From SEAL01 sp032153715 (GTDB lineage Bacteria > Patescibacteriota > Saccharimonadia > Saccharimonadales > Saccharimonadaceae): DNA of 64,000 bases. The notes below the pieces were generated by a model that was not told the origin of the DNA, searched no databases, and was given only the letters and a program-made list of their open reading frames with translations. The stretch spans positions 124,001-188,000 of the forward strand of contig JALDYR010000003.1 in NCBI GenBank assembly GCA_032153715.1. Reading direction: 5' to 3'. Positions 1-7,661 of this stretch are shown here, piece by piece; position 1 is the first letter of the stretch; every line of letters begins with the position of its first letter. A program made the translations under genes and the position numbers.

Positions 1-236
1 TTTACTTCTCGTTCAATATTGTTTGCGTCTTGATCGAGGCGTATTGCTTGCGCGTCAAGCTGATCTGCTTCATTATTCAGTCGATCGGCGGCGGTCTGCG
101 CATTATGTGCATGCGTCGCATCGCCTGCACTTTTGTATTGCTCAAACTTTTGTAGTTCGCTTGCGGCGCGTTGTCGATCGTCTTGAGCTCGATGTCGTAA
201 GTTCAATGCATCTGATTGTGCTTGATGTAAATTCAT
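1..236 (-). CDS. Coiled-coil hypothetical protein (partial)
   Basis: Runs off the left edge of the window, so only about the first 78 residues are visible. The peptide begins MNLHQAQSDALNLRHRAQDD and is rich in Ala, Gln, Asp, Glu and Arg with almost no hydrophobic clusters, which fits a long helix or coiled coil. The start is set by a strong AAGGAG about 7 nt upstream on the minus strand. No family recognised. It is followed upstream by another small minus-strand gene (270-434). Confidence 0.6.
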   Translation of the reverse strand, partial: MNLHQAQSDALNLRHRAQDDRQRAASELQKFEQYKSAGDATHAHNAQTAADRLNNEADQLDAQAIRLDQDANNIEREV

Positions 237-269
237 TTTCGACTCCTTAACTTTTGTTGCGCGTAATGG

Positions 270-434
270 CTACACTCCAATATCAGCGAGATCAAATCCA
301 TAATCTTCTAGTGTTGTAACTACCTGTTCTTTATCACCTACTTTGTATTCATGGGCGAGTGCGTCTAGAAATTCACCTGCATTTTCGTAAATCACACCAC
401 CGAGTTCGTATACCACTGTGTCCTCATTATCCAT
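270..434 (-). CDS. Small acidic hypothetical protein, 54 aa
   Basis: A short gene starting MDNEDTVVYELGGVIYENAG and ending in ADIGV. It is acidic and probably a soluble mini-protein. The start is well supported by GAGGAG about 7 nt upstream, and the frame is open with one stop. It lies 33 nt upstream of the coiled-coil gene and may share its transcript. No family recognised; function unknown. Confidence 0.55.
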   Translation of the reverse strand: MDNEDTVVYELGGVIYENAGEFLDALAHEYKVGDKEQVVTTLEDYGFDLADIGV

Positions 435-553
435 TCACGTCTCCTCTTTTGTAGCTTTATAGTATCGAGCATTCCAGGTAGTGTCCGTAAAAATTTTCAC
501 AAGAGAAATACGGTATACTAAAAGGAGTAGATAATTCTGAAAAGGAGCATAAA

Positions 554-925
554 ATGGCACTCGAAGGCACAAAGCTGCAAGATTTTGAACCACGCGACAA
601 CGTACAATCACTTGAAATTATTGATCTCGTCGAAGGAGCTGGTGACGAAGTTCCTGCAGGCGCGACAATCACGGCACACTATACTGGTGCACTGGTTGCA
701 GATGGCACAATTTTCCAAAGTTCAATTGATTTTGGCCGACCAATTTCATTTGGTTTGAATCAAGTTATCAAAGGCTGGACAAATGGTGTTCCGGGTATGA
801 AAGTTGGCGGTACTCGTCGTTTGGTTATTCCAGCCGAACAGGCGTACGGCGCAAGCTCACCTGCTCCGAACATTCCAGCTAATTCAGACCTTGTATTTGA
901 TATTGAGCTCGTCGCGATTAACTAA
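554..925 (+). CDS. FKBP-type peptidyl-prolyl cis-trans isomerase
   Basis: A 123-aa single-domain FKBP that catalyses cis-trans isomerisation of prolyl bonds, probably a cytoplasmic folding helper because no signal peptide is seen. The FKBP core spans about residues 34-122: an AHYTG strand, then VIKGW and GMKVGG, followed by RRLVIP and AYG, all hallmarks of the active-site pocket. The start follows AAAGGAG. A rho-independent terminator sits 19 nt after the stop. It appears to be a single-gene unit. Function assignment is firm; the substrate is unknown. Confidence 0.93.
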   Translation: MALEGTKLQDFEPRDNVQSLEIIDLVEGAGDEVPAGATITAHYTGALVADGTIFQSSIDFGRPISFGLNQVIKGWTNGVPGMKVGGTRRLVIPAEQAYGASSPAPNIPANSDLVFDIELVAIN

Positions 926-943
926 GTAGTCGTTTGCCACACT

Positions 944-973
944 AAAAACTCCCGCTGTGATGCGGGAGTTTTT
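944..973. terminator. Bidirectional rho-independent terminator
   Basis: Stem AAAAACTCCCGC / GCGGGAGTTTTT with a 6-nt loop. It carries T-runs on both strands, so it can serve the FKBP gene (plus) and the PspC gene (minus), which converge here. Confidence 0.85.
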
Positions 974-987
974 AATTGATGTCAGAG

Positions 988-1224
988 TTAGCTTGCTTTG
1001 CCGTTTTCGTCGACGTCAACGACTTTCGACTGGTCGATTGGCGGTTTGACTGGCATAACTGCCCAAAGGATCACATACGGAATGAATCCAGGGAGTCCGC
1101 CAGGTATTAGGAGTAGTAGAAAGATCACGCGAATAATCGTCGCATCAACGTTCATGTATTCAGCAAGGCCTCCGCAGACGCCAGCAATCTTCTTATCAGT
1201 CTGTGATCGGTATAGCTTCTTCAT
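988..1224 (-). CDS. PspC domain membrane protein, 78 aa
   Basis: A compact PspC-domain protein. It opens MKKLYRSQTDKKIAGVCGGL, where the IAGVCGGLAEY motif is diagnostic of PspC (phage-shock-protein C family), followed by one hydrophobic segment at about residues 30-58. PspC proteins sit in the inner membrane and in several bacteria sense or stabilise envelope stress; no other psp gene is present here, so that role is only inferred. A TATACT box with an upstream TG ends 6 nt before the ATG, so the mRNA is probably leaderless. Confidence 0.88.
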   Translation of the reverse strand: MKKLYRSQTDKKIAGVCGGLAEYMNVDATIIRVIFLLLLIPGGLPGFIPYVILWAVMPVKPPIDQSKVVDVDENGKAS

Positions 1225-1230
1225 ACATCT

Positions 1231-1252
1231 AGTATAGCAACTTTGGTATACT
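1231..1252. promoter_or_regulatory. Back-to-back divergent -10 boxes
   Basis: AGTATA at 1231-1236 is a TATACT on the minus strand (for PspC, with an extended TG motif). TATACT at 1247-1252 on the plus strand may drive the 21-aa basic gene at 1339. The two boxes are only 10 nt apart, so polymerases could compete. Confidence 0.5.
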
Positions 1253-1338
1253 AAATCACAAGGAGAGCTTTACCGACGCTATGAAGAACTAATCTGTCCA
1301 ATAAATCTACGTAATTGATATGAAAGGATGGGTATTTT

Positions 1339-1404
1339 ATGTCGAAAGGCCAAAACAAACGAAAAGAAGTTAAAAAGCCGAAAAAGCAAAAAGTAACTGT
1401 ATAA
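1339..1404 (+). CDS. Lysine-rich mini-protein, 21 aa
   Basis: A tiny open frame encoding MSKGQNKRKEVKKPKKQKVT plus one Val, about half Lys/Arg. It has an AAAGG-type ribosome site 10 nt upstream and ends directly at a strong terminator hairpin, so it forms a complete single-gene unit. Short basic MxKGxNxKKE-like peptides occur in many bacteria without known function; nucleic acid or ribosome binding is only a guess from the charge. Confidence 0.55.
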   Translation: MSKGQNKRKEVKKPKKQKVTV

Positions 1405-1441
1405 ATAATAACCCCGCATGGAAACGTGCGGGGTTATTATT
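1405..1441. terminator. Bidirectional rho-independent terminator
   Basis: Stem ATAATAACCCCGCA / TGCGGGGTTATTAT with loop TGGAAACG. It serves the mini-gene at 1339 and the minus-strand gene ending at 1440, whose stop codon lies in the hairpin arm. Confidence 0.85.
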
Positions 1442-2153
1442 ATGCCGTCAGTGAGTCGTCTTCGCTATCTGCTCTTTTTCGGGCGGCTACCTGACGGACG
1501 GTTGCTGATCCAATAGACTTATTGAGTTTAATCCTCCGGCTGATCTCAGAAATTTCATCAATAGACCGCGGCTTGTAGTCCGATAAATCAACTAAGCGAA
1601 TCTCTGGGGGTACTTCGCTAATTCGATCTTTAATTCTAAAGAATTCTTTGTAGTGATAGTCCTCGCCTCGGAGTCTACGATCGGGTTCTATCCAGCGTCG
1701 CCTTGCGAGTCCTCTGACGTTCTCGATTGACTTACTGAGAGCCTCGGCGGCATAGTGCGCCTCCATGTAATACTTCATAATCTTTTCATCAGGTGGCTCC
1801 ACTGGCTCTGTGACGATATGAAGCCAATTGTGAAAAATGCGAGGTGTGGTGAGTTTATTGCTACTGAGATTGCGGAAGCGTTGAGGGTCGGTGTCATTTT
1901 CCGTCTCGAAATCATACCATTTGTTTGGCCAGTATAGATGATGTTCGTCGTTTTTTTCCGATTGCCAGTCATAGGTCGGTTTTATTGTCTGTTTGACTTG
2001 TTTGATAAGCTCGCGAATATCGACAAGCCCAGTTTCGGAATCGACCGGAGTTGGCATGCGACCATCGGCGTAAGGATCGTAGAGCCACGTGTCACGGGGC
2101 GGAAGTTGTTTGGGCGAAAAGCTACCGTCAGGTTGAAATTCACCCCTTTTCAT
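1440..2153 (-). CDS. Hypothetical protein, 237 aa
   Basis: A soluble protein with many Asp, Glu, Arg and Trp residues, no signal peptide and no membrane segment. It opens MKRGEFQPDGSF and includes a Pro-rich start, a central WPNKWYDFETEND stretch and a highly charged C-terminal third. The start has only a weak GGGGA site. I recognise no family. It converges on the lysine-rich mini-gene through a shared terminator. Coding quality is good over the full length. Confidence 0.7.
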   Translation of the reverse strand: MKRGEFQPDGSFSPKQLPPRDTWLYDPYADGRMPTPVDSETGLVDIRELIKQVKQTIKPTYDWQSEKNDEHHLYWPNKWYDFETENDTDPQRFRNLSSNKLTTPRIFHNWLHIVTEPVEPPDEKIMKYYMEAHYAAEALSKSIENVRGLARRRWIEPDRRLRGEDYHYKEFFRIKDRISEVPPEIRLVDLSDYKPRSIDEISEISRRIKLNKSIGSATVRQVAARKRADSEDDSLTA

Positions 2154-2308
2154 TTAGTCCCCGAGCTCCATGTATGTTTTGTTCCCCATTTACCTATAGT
2201 TATACGAAACTGTTTTTGGTTTGTAAATAGTTGTGTTATTTTTCACTGTTTCGATCCCAAAAAGTAGGTACGATAGGTATCGTGATGCTTGAAATAAGCA
2301 AGATTTAT

Positions 2309-2343
2309 CCCGAGGAGGCATGTAGGATTTCTCGGGAGGAAGG
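2309..2343 (+). promoter_or_regulatory. 5' leader hairpin next to the DUF4342 ribosome site
   Basis: CCCGAG (2309-2314) can pair with CTCGGG (2331-2336), enclosing 16 nt that contain a decoy GAGGAGG and an ATG-TAG start-stop pair. The closing arm abuts the real Shine-Dalgarno (GGGAGGAAGG). This could limit ribosome access. It is seen as sequence only; regulation is inferred. Confidence 0.35.
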
Positions 2344-2351
2344 ATGGTTAT

Positions 2352-2639
2352 ATGACCAGACAAGAAGAATTTAAAGTAAGCGGCGAACAATTAGTCGGCA
2401 AAGTAAAAGAACTAATCCGCGAAGGTAATATTCGTCGTATCATCATCAAAAATAGAGATCAAAAAACACTAGTCGAATTCCCATTAACCATCGGTATTGT
2501 CGGAACTGTTCTTGCTCCTGCTCTCGCGGCGGTGGGAGCGGTGGCGGCGCTGATCACAGAATGTACGCTGATCGTAGAGCGTGACGATGATCCGCGCACA
2601 GCAACGACTGGCCGGGAGGTTGTTAAGAAGGCGATGTAA
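2352..2639 (+). CDS. DUF4342 family protein, 95 aa
   Basis: Matches the small DUF4342 family by its layout: an N-terminal helix with GEQLVGKVKELIREGNIRR, a β-strand IIIKN, EFPLTIGIVG, then a hydrophobic segment at about residues 48-72 and a VERDD tail. The family often occurs in Gram-positive bacteria and CPR and has unknown function; a membrane-associated role is likely from the hydrophobic stretch. The ATG is preceded by GGGAGGAAGG. The stop abuts the stop of the convergent gene at 2640. Confidence 0.8.
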   Translation: MTRQEEFKVSGEQLVGKVKELIREGNIRRIIIKNRDQKTLVEFPLTIGIVGTVLAPALAAVGAVAALITECTLIVERDDDPRTATTGREVVKKAM

Positions 2640-3185
2640 TTAAGCGTCGAAATCTAGCGCCTCAAGGGTGTGCTCGATATGGCTATTGGAATTGCTAACT
2701 TCCATTAGCATGAATGTAAGTGCGGTAATCGTTTTCGCACTTTCCGGATATTCGCCCGAGGGATCGATTTGCGGCAAGTACGCCTCGATCAGGCCCTCAA
2801 GTGATGGATAGTCGTCTAGGAATGACGTCGTGTCATGAATGATAGTCTGCGCTTCATCTTCCCCTCGGACTTCTTTGATATATTGGGGGAAGTTTAATTG
2901 CAGCCCCACTGAGCTTGGCTGCATGAGGCGGGCGACCCCAATTGCAAAGCAGATACCTTGTTGTGAAGCGAAGTCGGCACGTAGATCTCCGTCGTTGTCT
3001 GAAAGTAAATTAGTGAGGTCCGAGACAAAGTTGGCAAATCCAGGTTCGTCCATAATTGACTCTTCAGGTATAAAACTACCATTCTTTTCGTAGACATCAT
3101 TAAGAATTGGAATCAGGCCATCGAATTGTGTTTCGATTTTTGAGTCTATTCTCTGTTCGACTGGTAGAATTTCGTAATGGGTCAT
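2640..3185 (-). CDS. Hypothetical acidic protein, 181 aa
   Basis: An acidic soluble protein opening MTHYEILPVEQRIDSK. It is mostly helical in composition, with no Cys-rich motif and no membrane segment. There is no Shine-Dalgarno; a TATATT/TATTCT box lies a few bases before the ATG, directly after the terminator of the preceding minus-strand gene. No family recognised. The gene converges tail to tail with the DUF4342 gene with no spacer. Confidence 0.65.
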   Translation of the reverse strand: MTHYEILPVEQRIDSKIETQFDGLIPILNDVYEKNGSFIPEESIMDEPGFANFVSDLTNLLSDNDGDLRADFASQQGICFAIGVARLMQPSSVGLQLNFPQYIKEVRGEDEAQTIIHDTTSFLDDYPSLEGLIEAYLPQIDPSGEYPESAKTITALTFMLMEVSNSNSHIEHTLEALDFDA

Positions 3186-3199
3186 TTTGCATAGAATAT

Positions 3200-3234
3200 A
3201 ACAAAAAGAGGCTTACGAAAAGCCTCTTTTTGTT
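3200..3234 (-). terminator. Rho-independent terminator
   Basis: Arms AACAAAAAGAGGCTT and AAGCCTCTTTTTGTT, loop ACGAA. It ends the 3246-3497 transcript. The next minus-strand gene's promoter follows immediately, so the -35 region probably overlaps the hairpin. Confidence 0.8.
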
Positions 3235-3245
3235 CAACCCACTTC

Positions 3246-3497
3246 CTAGCTGATGCTTAGAAGGGTCCAGCTGCCACCATGGTTATCGGTTCGCAGGCGG
3301 AAATCACGTGCACCGTCACTCATTGTGAGGATCTGTGCAATGCGCTCTCCGCTTTTGACTACCATACGCAGGCCGGCGTCTACGAAGTCGTACGTGCCTC
3401 CTTCGTATTCCATGCGCCGTGGGTAGGCCTGCATATCGCGTCCGAATCCCATACTTGTGATGGCTACTGGTGTGTTGATTGTATTGGATTTTGTCAT
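3246..3497 (-). CDS. Hypothetical protein, 83 aa
   Basis: A small protein opening MTKSNTINTPVAITSMGFGR, with a central YEGGTYDFVDAGLRMVVKSG that looks β-rich. It could be a compact barrel-like domain, but no family is recognised. GGGACAGGA provides the ribosome site. Bracketed by its own terminator, it is a stand-alone unit. Confidence 0.6.
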   Translation of the reverse strand: MTKSNTINTPVAITSMGFGRDMQAYPRRMEYEGGTYDFVDAGLRMVVKSGERIAQILTMSDGARDFRLRTDNHGGSWTLLSIS

Positions 3498-3851
3498 ATT
3501 CCTGTCCCTTAGAGAAAACTCTTTTTAAATTTTGAGTAAAAATAAAACTGACAACGAGAATTATTGGTCAGCTGCGGAATTTAGGGTTTTAGCTACGAGG
3601 TACTAATGCTGGCACCGCTCTGCCGATTAGCTTGTTGCCTGAAGTAGCGATTGAATATGAAGTATGACAGGGACGCTTTGCACAGAATGCTAGTGTGTAT
3701 GCCTACTTTGATTGTGAAAAGGTCTGTAAGTAGAAAGGTTCCTCCCGCAAACGGTCTCCACCAGTACTTCCATGACCACTTATTAGTATACTCCGCGGAT
3801 CCGTTGAGCGGTCAATGGCATAAGCGTTTTTTACAACTTGAAATGCGGCTG
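3498..3851. other. 354-bp region without a convincing gene
   Basis: A plus-strand frame is open through 3651-3995, but it lacks a ribosome site, has skewed composition and overlaps the PAP2 gene by 144 nt, so I do not call it. No tRNA, tmRNA, RNase P or 6S signature was found. It must hold the promoter of the 3246-3497 gene. It may be gene debris. Confidence 0.4.
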
Positions 3852-4562
3852 CTATTTTACGGATTTTCGCTTGAAGAAATATTTATCAAGAAGGTACCGA
3901 GGTCGCACTGCCCCAAGCACCGCCCCGACAAGGATCACCCAAGCAAAGCTCACGAGCCACCCGGCAAATACATCCGTTGGATAGTGAACGCCTAGATAGA
4001 GGCGCGTAAAGCCGATGACAAGGATATAAATGCTACCAATGCTAATGGCCGTCCAGCGCCACTTAGTGTGCCATAGGATCGCAACAAGGCTAAATGCCAG
4101 CGCGCTCGAAAGCATAGCGTGGCCGCTTGGGAATGAGTATGTTGTTTCGGTGACGATGTGCTCCCAAAGGTTTGGTCGGTCACGTTCGAAGGTGAGCTTT
4201 AAAAGAAGATTTAGGGCGCCTGCACCTAGTACGCCAGCAGCTACTTGTGTTGCTGATTGCCATTTTTCTCGCCAGATTAGCACCCCGACGACTGCCATAG
4301 CGATGCCGAGCACGAAGCCAACTCCACCAAATTGCGTTAACGTGACGATGACATGATTGAGGCTGGTAGATGCGTGATGGTAAATGCCAAGGAGGATTTT
4401 GTCATCGTATGGCAGCGTATCGCCTTCGAGCACTTCGTCGGCAATAAAGGCGAAAAGAAAAACGGGAATGCAAAATAATATGAACGCCAGGATCAGGTGT
4501 TGAAGCGTTGAGCGTCCAACCGGACGATTAACACGGGCAAAGATATTATGCGTGAGCGACAT
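3852..4562 (-). CDS. PAP2 superfamily phosphatase
   Basis: A 236-aa polytopic membrane phosphatase of the PAP2 (type 2 phosphatidic acid phosphatase) superfamily. The three motifs are present in order: K-x6-RP (KLTFERDRP), PSGH, and a (S/T)R-x5-H-x3-D motif (TRLYLGVHYPTD). Family members remove phosphate from lipid phosphates such as undecaprenyl diphosphate or phosphatidic acid. About six membrane segments are seen. I place the start at MSLTHNIF, which follows AAGGGAA, rather than at an upstream codon inside the divergent promoter. Substrate not determined. Confidence 0.9.
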   Translation of the reverse strand: MSLTHNIFARVNRPVGRSTLQHLILAFILFCIPVFLFAFIADEVLEGDTLPYDDKILLGIYHHASTSLNHVIVTLTQFGGVGFVLGIAMAVVGVLIWREKWQSATQVAAGVLGAGALNLLLKLTFERDRPNLWEHIVTETTYSFPSGHAMLSSALAFSLVAILWHTKWRWTAISIGSIYILVIGFTRLYLGVHYPTDVFAGWLVSFAWVILVGAVLGAVRPRYLLDKYFFKRKSVK

Positions 4563-4569
4563 AGTTCCC

Positions 4570-4598
4570 TTATCATACCACCGCTGTCGTCGTATAAT
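4570..4598 (+). promoter_or_regulatory. Promoter of the aldo/keto reductase gene
   Basis: TTATCA (4570-4575), a 17-nt spacer, then TATAAT (4593-4598). The -35 overlaps the minus-strand TATGAT (4572-4577) of the PAP2 gene, so the two divergent promoters share DNA. Confidence 0.65.
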
Positions 4599-4640
4599 AA
4601 AGAGAGTGTTAATTAAATCTATGACTGGAGGATGTGTATT

Positions 4641-5486
4641 GTGGCCGAGCAAACTATGCCGACAGTAACGTTAAATAATGGTGTCACGATGCCTCAGCTT
4701 GGACTGGGGGTTTGGCAGTCAAAAGATGGCGCCGAAGTAGAAGCGGCAGTCACTGCTGCGATTAATGCTGGGTATCGCTTGATCGATACGGCAGCGGTGT
4801 ACGGTAACGAGGCGGGTGTTGGCCGGGCAATTGCGGCGAGTAATGTAGCGCGCGCGGAATTGTTTGTGACGACAAAATTATGGAATGCCGATCAGGGATA
4901 TGACCAGGCACTCGAGGCGTTTGATAAAAGCCTTCAGCGTCTCGGACTTGATTACGTTGACCTGTATTTAATTCACTGGCCCGTTCCGTCGGCGGGTAAA
5001 TTTGTTGATTCGTGGCGGGCGCTAGAAAAGCTCTATGCCGACAAGAAAGTCCGCGCCATTGGTGTCAGTAACTTCAAAGAGCATCATCTGGAGGAGTTGA
5101 TGCGAGATACTGCCGTTACGCCGGCAGTAAACCAGATCGAGCTCCACCCCTACTTCCCACAAAATGACATGCGCGAATGCTGTAGTCGACTTGGTATCCA
5201 AGTAGAATCATGGAGTCCGATCGGCGGTGGCGGCGGTGCATTGCTGAGCGAGCCATTACTACAGACGATAGCTGATAAGTACGGCAAAACACCAGCACAA
5301 GTTGTCATTCGATGGCATATTCAAAATGGCCTGGTCGTCATTCCAAAATCAGTGCATGCTGAGCGCATTCAGCAGAACGGTGACGTGTTTGACTTCGAGC
5401 TGAGTGATCAGGATATGATTGAAATTAATTCACTTGAAACCGGCGTGCGTATTGGCCCTGATCCGGACGAGGCAAATTTCACCTGA
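4641..5486 (+). CDS. Aldo/keto reductase (2,5-diketo-D-gluconate reductase-like)
   Basis: A 281-aa NADPH-dependent oxidoreductase with a TIM barrel. The catalytic tetrad is visible as D49, Y54, K79 and H112 (numbering from the GTG start), with family motifs LIDTAAVYGNE, DLYLIHWP, GVSNF and VNQIELHP, and the cofactor-phosphate motif IPKS near the C-terminus. It probably reduces sugar or other aldehydes. I prefer the GTG at 4641, 9 nt after GGAGG; the ATG at 4632 directly touches the ribosome site. Substrate unknown. Confidence 0.92.
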   Translation: MAEQTMPTVTLNNGVTMPQLGLGVWQSKDGAEVEAAVTAAINAGYRLIDTAAVYGNEAGVGRAIAASNVARAELFVTTKLWNADQGYDQALEAFDKSLQRLGLDYVDLYLIHWPVPSAGKFVDSWRALEKLYADKKVRAIGVSNFKEHHLEELMRDTAVTPAVNQIELHPYFPQNDMRECCSRLGIQVESWSPIGGGGGALLSEPLLQTIADKYGKTPAQVVIRWHIQNGLVVIPKSVHAERIQQNGDVFDFELSDQDMIEINSLETGVRIGPDPDEANFT

Positions 5487-5530
5487 AGAACCGGTTTTGT
5501 GCAGTTAGCACACCGACTAGGATTAATTAA

Positions 5531-6976
5531 ATGGCGATAGACAGTACTCTTTCACTTCTTGATCAACCGATGGTATTTGTTGACGTCGAAACGGACGGCA
5601 TGAATTATGTGCGTGGGCACGTGATTGAAGTCGCGGCGATTCGTGTCGAGAATGGCCGAATTACAGAGGAGTTTCGTAGCTTGATCAATCCTGGAATTGA
5701 TATCCCCTACTTTATTACGAATCTGACAGGTATTACGACGCACGACGTGCAGGGCGCGCCGACGTTTCATGAAGTCGCCGATGAACTGTACGAAGTTATG
5801 GAAGGTGCCTTGTTCGTCGCGCATAATGTCCGGTTTGACTATTCATTCCTAAAGCAAGAATTTCGACGTGTCGGTATTGATTTTGCGCCAAAGCAGCTTT
5901 GTACTGTTCGCCTTTCTCGCGCATTGTATCCAGAACAGCGCAGTCACAAACTAGCGGCGTTGATCGAGCGACATGGCTTTGTGTTTAGTGACCGTCACCG
6001 GGCGTACGACGATGCGCATGTGCTGTGGCAATTTCTGCAGCATGCCAGGGATAATTTTGATGAAGCAACGTTACTAGAGGCTTTTCAAAAACAACTTCGC
6101 CATCCGTCGCTTCCAAAGCATATCAACCGCGAAGTTATAGACGCATTGCCGGAAGCGCACGGCGTGTACTTTTTCGACGACGAATTCGGCAGTCCTGTGT
6201 ACATTGGTAAAAGCGTTAATATCAAGCGTCGCGTCATGAGTCACTTCACGCGTGACAGCGAAGAATATAAAGAGTTCAAGATGGCACAGTCGGTGCATGG
6301 TATTCGTTTTCAGGCGACTGGCGGTGAACTAGAAGCATTGCTACTCGAATCACATTTAATCAAGACGCTGCAGCCACTATACAATCGTAAGCTCCGCCGC
6401 GTCACCAAACTGACGGTGGCGGTTAGTTCGGTTGACGAGCGTGGCTATGTGACAGTTGGTTTAGAAACGCTCGCCGATCCAGATGACGCACAGCGTGGCG
6501 ATATCCTTGCTACTTACCCACGTCGGGGTATGGCAAAAGAATCGCTGCTGCGAACTGTAAAGACCTATGATCTTTGTCCGAAATTATGCGGACTAGAAAA
6601 GTCAAAAGGCGCCTGTTTTTCATACCAACTTGGCAAGTGTCGCGGTGCTTGCGTCGGTGCGGAAAGTGCCGAAGACTATAATCGCCGCGTCGCTCTCGCC
6701 TTCGAGCATAAAAAGATTGAAGTATGGCCGTACGACAGTCCGGTGATCGTCCAGGAACAATCATATGACGGTGAAGTATACAAAGGTTTTGTGGTTGATG
6801 AATGGCGCATTGTCGGCTATATCGAACAAGATGAATTTGGTCAGACGACATTTAGCGCACAGTCGCAACCGTTTGACCTTGATTCGTATAAAATTCTACG
6901 TGCGTTCATGAACGACCACGCGAAGCGGTTGACGATCTCGTCTATTTCCCGGCAGCATCTGGATGACCTGTCGTAG
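5531..6976 (+). CDS. DEDDh exonuclease fused to a GIY-YIG (UvrC/Cho-like) nuclease
   Basis: A 481-aa two-domain DNA-processing enzyme. Residues about 14-172 form a DnaQ-type 3'-5' exonuclease: D18 and E20 in FVDVETDG, D103 in RFDYSF, and H156/D161 in HRAYDDA. Residues about 208-290 form a GIY-YIG nuclease (GVY at 211, YIG at 224), as in the N-terminal half of UvrC and in E. coli Cho, followed by a Cho/UvrC-like Cys-containing tail. Such fusions are known in actinobacteria and CPR and are thought to act in excision repair. Both catalytic sets look intact. Confidence 0.9.
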   Translation: MAIDSTLSLLDQPMVFVDVETDGMNYVRGHVIEVAAIRVENGRITEEFRSLINPGIDIPYFITNLTGITTHDVQGAPTFHEVADELYEVMEGALFVAHNVRFDYSFLKQEFRRVGIDFAPKQLCTVRLSRALYPEQRSHKLAALIERHGFVFSDRHRAYDDAHVLWQFLQHARDNFDEATLLEAFQKQLRHPSLPKHINREVIDALPEAHGVYFFDDEFGSPVYIGKSVNIKRRVMSHFTRDSEEYKEFKMAQSVHGIRFQATGGELEALLLESHLIKTLQPLYNRKLRRVTKLTVAVSSVDERGYVTVGLETLADPDDAQRGDILATYPRRGMAKESLLRTVKTYDLCPKLCGLEKSKGACFSYQLGKCRGACVGAESAEDYNRRVALAFEHKKIEVWPYDSPVIVQEQSYDGEVYKGFVVDEWRIVGYIEQDEFGQTTFSAQSQPFDLDSYKILRAFMNDHAKRLTISSISRQHLDDLS

Positions 6977-6980
6977 TGTC

Positions 6981-7583
6981 TTATTGAGTGTGTTCGCGAA
7001 TGATCTCGTTCGCGACTGATGTATCGAGACCGTACTTATTTGTGATGTATGCGCTAATTTTTCGTAGTTTTCGTTCTCGATGGACGCCGGAATAACGTAT
7101 ACTTTTATCGATGCGATTTTGGATGACTGGTTCAGTTTGGACGTAATGTTTGGTAATTTTCTGAAACTCATTATCAATTTTCTTCTGTAGAAATCGCTCA
7201 CTATCAATTGGGGCTTGCAAGAGTATTTCGTGAACAATGTCGGCAGCACTCACTTCTCCGTCTAGTAGTTGATGAGTTGGCTGCCCGCGTTCGTCAATTG
7301 TGTATGCCTCGAATGTTTTTGTATCAAGGCTATAGCCTTCGACAAACTCTTCGTTTTCGCGTGAATGAAGGACGACGTAGTAATACAGTTCGTTCCTTCC
7401 GACTTCAAACGTGACTTCGCAGTCAGATTGATGGTCGTCCCAGTACATGGATCTAGTGCCGTATTCACCTACCTCTTCCTGATCAAGTTCGACAAGAATA
7501 CTTTCGGACAATAGTCGAATGTCACGGAGTGTGTCGTGGTGTTTGTCGAACTTGGATATATGGTTCGGTGACTGCTCGGACAT
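6981..7583 (-). CDS. Hypothetical protein, 200 aa
   Basis: Opens MSEQSPNHISKFDKHHDTLR. It has a central β-rich stretch (EVTFEVGRNELYYYVVLHS) and a basic helical C-terminus. No family recognised. The start is chosen because a TATAAA box ends 7 nt before this ATG and codons further upstream overlap the divergent tgt gene. It converges with the exonuclease fusion gene with a 4-nt gap. Confidence 0.7.
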   Translation of the reverse strand: MSEQSPNHISKFDKHHDTLRDIRLLSESILVELDQEEVGEYGTRSMYWDDHQSDCEVTFEVGRNELYYYVVLHSRENEEFVEGYSLDTKTFEAYTIDERGQPTHQLLDGEVSAADIVHEILLQAPIDSERFLQKKIDNEFQKITKHYVQTEPVIQNRIDKSIRYSGVHRERKLRKISAYITNKYGLDTSVANEIIREHTQ

Positions 7584-7661
7584 AATTACATTTATAGTAG
7601 ACCGGAATACTACTGCTGGCAAGTGAGCGCGCGAATCCAATCTGTGATACCCTAGTAACAG

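Noticed and set aside
4632..4640. ATG start for the aldo/keto reductase at 4632
   Set aside because: It touches the GGAGG site, leaving no spacing; the GTG at 4641 is correctly spaced.
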